DNA from: CAYRGQ01 sp964444885 | GTDB lineage: Bacteria > Bacteroidota > Bacteroidia > Sphingobacteriales > Sphingobacteriaceae | DNA length: 59,340 nt | NCBI GenBank assembly: GCA_964444885.1 | Contig: CAYUIZ010000008.1 | Span: 1 to 59,340 of the forward strand | Direction: 5' to 3' | Made by a program: the position numbers and the translations under genes | Notes under the pieces: generated by a model | Databases searched by the model: none | What the model saw: only the letters and a program-made list of their open reading frames with translations | Told to the model about the DNA's origin: nothing | Shown here: positions 54,250-59,340 of the stretch, piece by piece | Position numbering within the stretch: position 1 is the first letter of the stretch | How the letters are laid out: each line of letters starts with the position of its first letter

Positions 54250-54471
54250 TCGCCTACACCCTAGCTTAAAGAACCGTGTTACCATCGGTATCGCTTTTGT
54301 TGGCAACAGTGTTTCTCCCCTAGCCGGCGAGCCGATGCGCGGCGTGTTTTCTTGCGATCCATGGCTTATTGGGGGCTCTCATGCGTGCTGGAAATGAAGG
54401 GGTTGTGATTTTATTCCGACATTTTACGGGCATTTCCTATATTTGGGCGAGACAGTGACAACATAGGAAAT

Positions 54472-56613
54472 ATGAACAACAAAGTTTTAGAGCACCTTTC
54501 CCACGCGTTTGAAATACCGCTCACCAACCCGGTACTCATCTTCGCGTTGATCCTTTTTATAATCCTTCTCTCGCCTATTTTGCTACGCAGAATCAAGATT
54601 CCCGGCATCATCGGGCTTATTCTCTCTGGCGTGCTGATTGGCCCGCATGGATTGGGGTTGCTGGAACGAAGTTCAGCCGTGGATTTGTTCTCTACCATCG
54701 GTTTGTTGTACATCATGTTCGTGGCGGGATTGGAGCTGGACATGAACGAGTTTCGCAAGAGCCGGCACAAGAGCGTCGTGTTTGGCATCCTGACGTTTAT
54801 CGTCCCCCTCTCCGTTGGCTTCCCGATATGTTACTACGTACTCGGCTACGACACGCTTGCTAGCATACTGATTGCCAGCATGTTTGCCACGCACACCCTG
54901 GTTGCATACCCCGTGGTCAACAGTTATGGGATTTCAAAAAATGAGGCTGTGGCCATCACCATTGGCGGCACGATCCTGACGGATACCGCTGTGCTGATCA
55001 TTCTGGCTGTCATCATCGGTGCATCCCAGGGGCAGCTCGACCAGCAGTTCTGGGTTACGCTGGGAATCTCTTTCGCTATTTTCCTTTCGATTATGCTCGG
55101 TGTTGTACCCCGCATTGCGAAGTGGTTTTTCCAAAAGGTAGAAGGCGAAAAAACAGCCCATTATATTTTCGTGCTGACGGTGGTTTTCTTCGCTGCTTTC
55201 CTCGCTGAAATCGCCGGACTTGAGCATATTATCGGTGCGTTCGTGGCCGGATTGGCGCTTAACAAACTTATCCCCCACTCCTCGGCATTGATGAACCGCA
55301 TCGAGTTTATCGGCAATGCCATTTTCATTCCGTTTTTCCTTATCAGTGTGGGTATGATTGTGGATATCAGCGTACTGACCCGTGGCCCTATGGCCCTGTA
55401 TATCGCTGCCACGCTGACGGTCGCTGCCATCGCCACCAAGTGGGTTGCGGCGTGGCTCACACAACTTTCCTTTGGGTACTCGCCCGCTCAGCGACAAGTG
55501 ATTTTTGGCCTGAGCAGCGCGCACGCGGCAGCCACCCTCGCCGTTATCATGGTGGGTTACCAATACGAAATCATTGACGAAAACGTGCTGAACGGCACCA
55601 TCGTGCTCATTCTGGTGACTTGTATCGTCGCCTCCCTCGCCACGGAGAGCGCTTCCAAACAAGTGGTCCTCGCAGGCGACCAGGATGAAGTGACCGAAGA
55701 GTATAACATTGCACGCGACGAACAGCTTCTGCTGCCGATTGCGAACCTGAATAACATGGAGTCACTGCTGGATTTTGCCACGCTCATCAAAAGCAAGCGC
55801 TCCCCGCACCCCTTTACCGTACTGACCGTCGTCCCCAATAACGAGATGGCTGAGCAAAACCTGAAAAAGGCGCGCAAGAACCTGGATTCAACGGCCAAAT
55901 ACGCCTCAGGAAGCGAGATAGAAGTGAATATGATGGCGACCATCGACTATAATGCCGCTAGCGGCATCAGTCGCGCTACACGGGAAGTCGGTGCAGACGG
56001 CATCATTTTGGGCTGGCCCAGCAAAACGGGGATCATTGAAAAGATGGTCGGCGAAAAATCAGAAAGCATCCTCAACCGGACAGACGCTAACCTGTTTATG
56101 TGCCACGTGGATGAACCGCTCATTGCCCACAAACGGATCACCGTTGTGTGCCCGCCGCTCGCCGAAGCCGAACTTGGCTTCGATTTCTGGCTCGAGAAGG
56201 TGTTCAGCCTAGCAAGGGAACTTACTGTATCCGTGCAGTTTATTTGTGACGAGCGAAGCGAGTCGAGCATCAACGACTACATGCAACGGACCAAACAGAC
56301 CGTCCGTACCGTGTTCGCGCACTATGACGGATGGGACGATTTGGCGAGAACCCGCCAACTTATCCAGGATACCGATCTCATCGTCTTCGTTTCTGCGCGT
56401 GTAGGCGATATGTCGCACCGGCATTCTTTTGAATCCCTGCCCATGAAAATCGTCCGTTGGTTTGGCAACCGGAACCGGGTGCTGGCTTATCCTTCCCGCC
56501 GTAGGTCCTACTCGTTCGACGAGTTTGAGGACGTGCCGGCAACGCCGATTCTGCAACGCATCGGCCGTGGCATCGGCAGCCTGTTCAACCCGAAATCGGA
56601 TAATCCGGAATAA
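54472..56613 (+). CDS. CPA2-family cation:proton antiporter with C-terminal UspA-like domains
   Basis: A 713-aa protein. The first ~400 residues hold about 12 membrane helices of the Na+/H+ exchanger type: IPGIIGLILSGVLIGPHGLGLL, FVAGLELDMNEFRKS, THTLVAYPVV, TILTDTAVLIILAVII and HIIGAFVAGLALNKLIPH. ...TDTAVL carries the essential acidic residue. The remaining 300 residues are cytoplasmic and UspA-like, with two domains (LLDFATLIKSKRSPHPFTVLTVVPN; RITVVCPPLAEAELG). Such exchangers keep pH and cation balance; the tail may sense nucleotide. Confidence 0.93.
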   Translation: MNNKVLEHLSHAFEIPLTNPVLIFALILFIILLSPILLRRIKIPGIIGLILSGVLIGPHGLGLLERSSAVDLFSTIGLLYIMFVAGLELDMNEFRKSRHKSVVFGILTFIVPLSVGFPICYYVLGYDTLASILIASMFATHTLVAYPVVNSYGISKNEAVAITIGGTILTDTAVLIILAVIIGASQGQLDQQFWVTLGISFAIFLSIMLGVVPRIAKWFFQKVEGEKTAHYIFVLTVVFFAAFLAEIAGLEHIIGAFVAGLALNKLIPHSSALMNRIEFIGNAIFIPFFLISVGMIVDISVLTRGPMALYIAATLTVAAIATKWVAAWLTQLSFGYSPAQRQVIFGLSSAHAAATLAVIMVGYQYEIIDENVLNGTIVLILVTCIVASLATESASKQVVLAGDQDEVTEEYNIARDEQLLLPIANLNNMESLLDFATLIKSKRSPHPFTVLTVVPNNEMAEQNLKKARKNLDSTAKYASGSEIEVNMMATIDYNAASGISRATREVGADGIILGWPSKTGIIEKMVGEKSESILNRTDANLFMCHVDEPLIAHKRITVVCPPLAEAELGFDFWLEKVFSLARELTVSVQFICDERSESSINDYMQRTKQTVRTVFAHYDGWDDLARTRQLIQDTDLIVFVSARVGDMSHRHSFESLPMKIVRWFGNRNRVLAYPSRRRSYSFDEFEDVPATPILQRIGRGIGSLFNPKSDNPE

Positions 56614-56634
56614 GCACGCCGAATTTAACCGATT

Positions 56635-58473
56635 TTAGATAATACCGTGCAGCGGTCCTCCGGGAGCCCCAAGCTGGTCTACGCGCTGCTCCACTTTCGG
56701 GTCTTTCACGAGCTCTGGAGCATGATGAGGTTTGCTGCGGGCATCAATGATGACCGGGCCGTGGCATCCCCAATGTTTAAATTCGGTAAAGCTCCTAATG
56801 CCACGGATATCGTGGGACGGATTGCTTCGGGTAAACGCCACCCACACCAGGTTGTTCACGGTGTCGGCCGTAAATCCGGCGTCGTCGCATAGTACCAGCA
56901 ACTGAATGCCGGCAAAATCAATATCCCGAGCCGCGTCTTCAAACGCAGCCATCACCTGTTGTTCCTGGGCATAGTCGGTAAAGGCGGGGCCTTCGACCGC
57001 CACGATCCCCGGCAAGGCTAACTTAAACGTATCAAACGGACGCGGCAAGGTAAAACCCACCGGCAGTTCCGTCGCCAACTCCCGTTTCTTCGGGCCAGCT
57101 GCCGCGAACACCACCTTTGAGCCGGCATTGAGCCCGTCGCCGGTATAATCCAGCGTGTCTATCGTCGTGTTCGTATGGAAATGCAGGTCGCGGGACAAGT
57201 CGATCCGCTCAAAAATATGCTTGAAAAATGCAGGAATATCGTTAATGTCCAAGGATGGGTTATCCTGATGGGCGGCGATAAACAAGTATTTGGCCAAGCT
57301 CAGCTGGTTTTTGCCCAATACTTGGTTCGCAATGGTCAGGATTTCCTGCGGGCGTTCGCTGTCCAAGTAAGGCGTATAGCGCTCGTTTCCGATGGCAAAA
57401 AGCAAGGGATGGACACCAGCCGCATCTACGGCGTGAACCGACTCCAGCCCGTTGATTTCCTGCGGAATAGCTGCTCCGGTGATCTCATGGATTAGTTCGC
57501 CGAAGCTGGTATCCTCCTGTGGCGGACGCCCCACCACCGTGAACGACCAGATGGCATCCTTGCGATGGTAGACTTTATGCACACGCATCAACGGAAAAGG
57601 GTGCACGAGGCTGTAATATCCCAAGTGATCGCCAAATGGGCCTTCCGGTTTGTTCTCTTGCGGATAGACCATGCCCGTAATGACGAAATCGGCGTCTGCC
57701 GAAATACAGAATCCCTCCTGGTCATAGAAATAGCGGAACCGGCGGTTGCCCAGTGCACCGGCGAAGGTCAGTTCAGACAGGCCTTCGGGCAGAGGCATCA
57801 CCGCCGCCAACGGATGCGAAGGCGGACCGCCGACGAAGATGCTGACCTTCAACGGCTGGCCCAAGCTATTGGCCTTTGTCTGGTGTATGCCAATGCCCCG
57901 ATGTAATTGGTAATGCAGGCCTACTTCGGTGTCCTGTGCGTATTCATTACCCGCCATCTGTATGCGATACATTCCCAAGTTTGAGCTCATCACGCCGGGC
58001 TTAGACACGTCCTCGGTATAGACTTGCGGCATGGTCACGAACGGGCCACCATCCATCGGCCAATTGACAATTTGAGGCAATTTGCTGACCTGCGTGGTGC
58101 CGTATAGAATCGGTGCACCGCTTTTTTTCTTCCAGGGGAGCGCCGATAACGCCGTCATCCCCACGTTTGTATATTTAAAGGGATTCTTAATCGCACTCAT
58201 TGGATCGCCTTTGACATCCACCAGCACTTTTACCTTGTCCAGCGTATCACGAAACATAAAACGCGAACGATCGAGTGTACCAAACAGATTGGATACCGCC
58301 GGAAAATCACTGCCTTTCACATTCTCAAAAAGCAAGGCGGGACCCTGCGCTTCATACACCCGTAGGTGTATGGCCGCCATTTCCAGGTGCGGATCCACTT
58401 CTTGTTTGATCCGGATCAAATGTCCGTGCTGTTCGAGGTCATTCACGCATTCCGCTAGGCTTTTGTATCCCAT
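56635..58473 (-). CDS. UbiD family decarboxylase (menaquinone-type)
   Basis: A 612-aa enzyme that uses prenylated FMN. It starts MGYKSLAECVNDLEQHG. Family marks are VDPHLEMAAIHLRVYEAQGPALLFENVKG, YRIQMAGNEYAQDTEVGLHYQLHRGIGIH, FVGGPPSHPLAAVMPLPEG (about residues 212-230) and PEGPFGDHLGYYSLVHPFPLMRV, the E-x-x-x-GPFGDHxG active-site region. Bacteroidota proteins of this length are usually assigned to menaquinone synthesis. No ubiX (prenyl-FMN) gene is beside it. It is convergent with the antiporter gene (22 bp apart, no clear terminator). Confidence 0.92.
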   Translation of the reverse strand: MGYKSLAECVNDLEQHGHLIRIKQEVDPHLEMAAIHLRVYEAQGPALLFENVKGSDFPAVSNLFGTLDRSRFMFRDTLDKVKVLVDVKGDPMSAIKNPFKYTNVGMTALSALPWKKKSGAPILYGTTQVSKLPQIVNWPMDGGPFVTMPQVYTEDVSKPGVMSSNLGMYRIQMAGNEYAQDTEVGLHYQLHRGIGIHQTKANSLGQPLKVSIFVGGPPSHPLAAVMPLPEGLSELTFAGALGNRRFRYFYDQEGFCISADADFVITGMVYPQENKPEGPFGDHLGYYSLVHPFPLMRVHKVYHRKDAIWSFTVVGRPPQEDTSFGELIHEITGAAIPQEINGLESVHAVDAAGVHPLLFAIGNERYTPYLDSERPQEILTIANQVLGKNQLSLAKYLFIAAHQDNPSLDINDIPAFFKHIFERIDLSRDLHFHTNTTIDTLDYTGDGLNAGSKVVFAAAGPKKRELATELPVGFTLPRPFDTFKLALPGIVAVEGPAFTDYAQEQQVMAAFEDAARDIDFAGIQLLVLCDDAGFTADTVNNLVWVAFTRSNPSHDIRGIRSFTEFKHWGCHGPVIIDARSKPHHAPELVKDPKVEQRVDQLGAPGGPLHGII

Positions 58474-58705
58474 AGTCGATATAAGTTTAGCACTAATTCA
58501 TCATCAAATATTCAAACAAAGATAGCCTTTATGGCCATGGAAAAGGTACTGAATAACAATAAAGATACGGCAAAAAGCTGCCGAGCAAGTGACCTAAATC
58601 GCTTATGATACTCGTGCCCGCAGGGATCCGCCTCCTCGCCCGGTGCCAAACAAAAAAGCCCTACCTTAGCGCCAAGAACACTTCATTCCCATAAAAACCA
58701 GGCGC

Positions 58706-59104
58706 ATGTTTCAGCAAGCAATCGAACAAGCATCGGGCTATACGCGGCCGATCCACACCATCACCCGGTCCTACGGTGCAAAACAGGCCGTCCCCGGCGC
58801 AGCCACCTTGTTTTTCGTGAACGATGAAGGATACGCGGTTACCTGCAAGCATGTCGTCGAAATGCTGCTTAGCTCGGGCAACCTCGCACAACAATACGCG
58901 TCCTTTCGGGCCGAACGCAATAAATTGCCACGTGATGCCAAATACAAGCGAAACCTAAAAGGCCTTGAGCTCAAATACCACTATACGCCGGAGACCCGCG
59001 TGCAAGCCAAAAGCACGTTTGTAGATTGCGTGGATTACATGTCGGGATTCACTACGCACATCCACCCCCAATACGACTTGGCCATCATTAAATTCAATGA
59101 TTGA
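58706..59104 (+). pseudogene. N-terminal part of a trypsin-like (S1-fold) protease interrupted by a MITE
   Basis: The frame begins at 58706 (MFQQAIEQASGYTRPIHTI). The catalytic His lies in FVNDEGYAVTCKHVVEMLL (TCKHV, residue His49), and the Asp in HPQYDLAIIKFN, as in trypsin-like peptidase domains. The frame is cut by a stop at 59102-59104, exactly where a 184-bp element begins. After the element the same frame resumes, so the gene is interrupted in the coding sequence. The Ser part lies beyond the window. Confidence 0.85.
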
Positions 59105-59285
59105 CCTATCCCTTTTACTGATAACTTTATAGTCGGGGAGAGATTTTAAAATCATTAAGCATCAATAGATTAAAAGATGTTAGTGCCTATTGCGTAAAGA
59201 CAAAATTAATATTAATCGCCTTTCAATATAAAAAATACAATTGATAATCAGTGATTTAATAATATTTGCTAAAGGGATAGGTCAC
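59102..59285. mobile_element. MITE-like element, about 184 bp, inside the trypsin-like protease gene
   Basis: TGACCTATCCCTTT (59102-59115) and AAAGGGATAGGTCA (59271-59284) are perfect 14-bp terminal inverted repeats. The flanks repeat TTCAATGATT (59093-59102 and 59286-59295), a direct repeat of 9-10 bp, as for a target-site duplication. The interior is strongly AT-rich compared with neighbours and holds no gene. It has no transposase, so a non-autonomous element moved by an enzyme encoded elsewhere is likely. The exact ends are uncertain by one or two bases. Confidence 0.9.
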
Positions 59286-59340
59286 TTCAATGATTACCAG
59301 TCGCTCCGTTACGTCGGACATGCGGTCTTCAAAAAGAATA
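59286..59340 (+). pseudogene. Continuation of the trypsin-like protease after the MITE (partial)
   Basis: Reading from the duplicated TTC at 59286, the frame gives FNDYQSLRYVGHAVFKKN to the window edge. It continues AIIKFN of the left part, so removing the element plus one target copy restores the original reading. Confidence 0.8.

Noticed and set aside
1..59340. tRNA, rRNA or known riboswitch genes
   Set aside because: I looked in the larger spacers and did not find cloverleaf or riboswitch-like patterns.

Overview
The window reads as a chromosomal piece of a Bacteroidota bacterium, most likely Sphingobacteriales/Cytophagales-like with a fairly high GC content (near 50% by eye). The signs are a type IX secretion (type B) sorting domain, a DUF3276 Pur-type protein, a TonB receptor with a carboxypeptidase-like N-terminal domain paired with a DUF4374 lipoprotein, LytS/LytTR signalling, a KorAB 2-oxoacid:ferredoxin oxidoreductase, a six-domain ribosomal protein S1, and TAnnTTTG-type -7 promoter elements. 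It is a draft assembly: three runs of exactly 100 N lie at 15775-15874, 36851-36950 and 38169-38268.

Region 1 (1-12849, minus strand) is the most notable part: most of an extracellular contractile injection system (eCIS, Afp/PVC/AlgoCIS type). In transcription order it holds a small HTH protein, a DUF4255 cap/terminator, an unrecognised 231-aa protein, the sheath, two tube-type proteins, a 53-aa DUF5908 protein, a LysM/CIS-tube protein, a VgrG-like spike, a PAAR tip, gp25, a first baseplate J protein, a 250-aa unrecognised protein and a second baseplate J-like protein that runs off the left edge. The genes from 12393 to 1 are tightly packed and look like one transcript. The ATPase, tape measure and cargo expected in such clusters would lie left of the window.

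Region 2 (13.3-20.5 kb) has a CDGSH Fe-S protein, an RtcB RNA ligase, a collagen-like lipoprotein with an assembly gap in its repeats, and a three-gene minus-strand surface module that ends with a T9SS type B sorted protein. Region 3 (21.1-26.7 kb) is housekeeping: a DadA-like FAD oxidoreductase, DUF1456, catalase and ribosomal protein S1. Region 4 (27.3-36.7 kb) is a complete ferric-siderophore uptake locus: TonB receptor, DUF4374 lipoprotein, esterase, YncE-like propeller, binding protein, permease and ATPase.

Region 5 (37-43.5 kb) holds two beta-lactamase-fold serine hydrolases, a Pur-like protein and a LiaF-like/LytS/LytTR envelope-signalling cluster. Region 6 (43.5-50 kb, minus) has a thiol-disulfide protein, cystathionine gamma-synthase, and korAB with a fused GltD-like/ferredoxin flavoprotein. 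Region 7 (50.4-59.3 kb) has a small protein plus a calpain-family protease that carries a 4-bp duplication frameshift, glutamate dehydrogenase, a CPA2 antiporter, a UbiD decarboxylase, and a trypsin-like gene interrupted by a ~184-bp AT-rich MITE-like element with inverted repeats and a target duplication.

The strongest things to look at again are the eCIS and its unrecognised members, the MITE insertion, the calpain frameshift, and the shared C-terminal tail of two proteins in the T9SS module.
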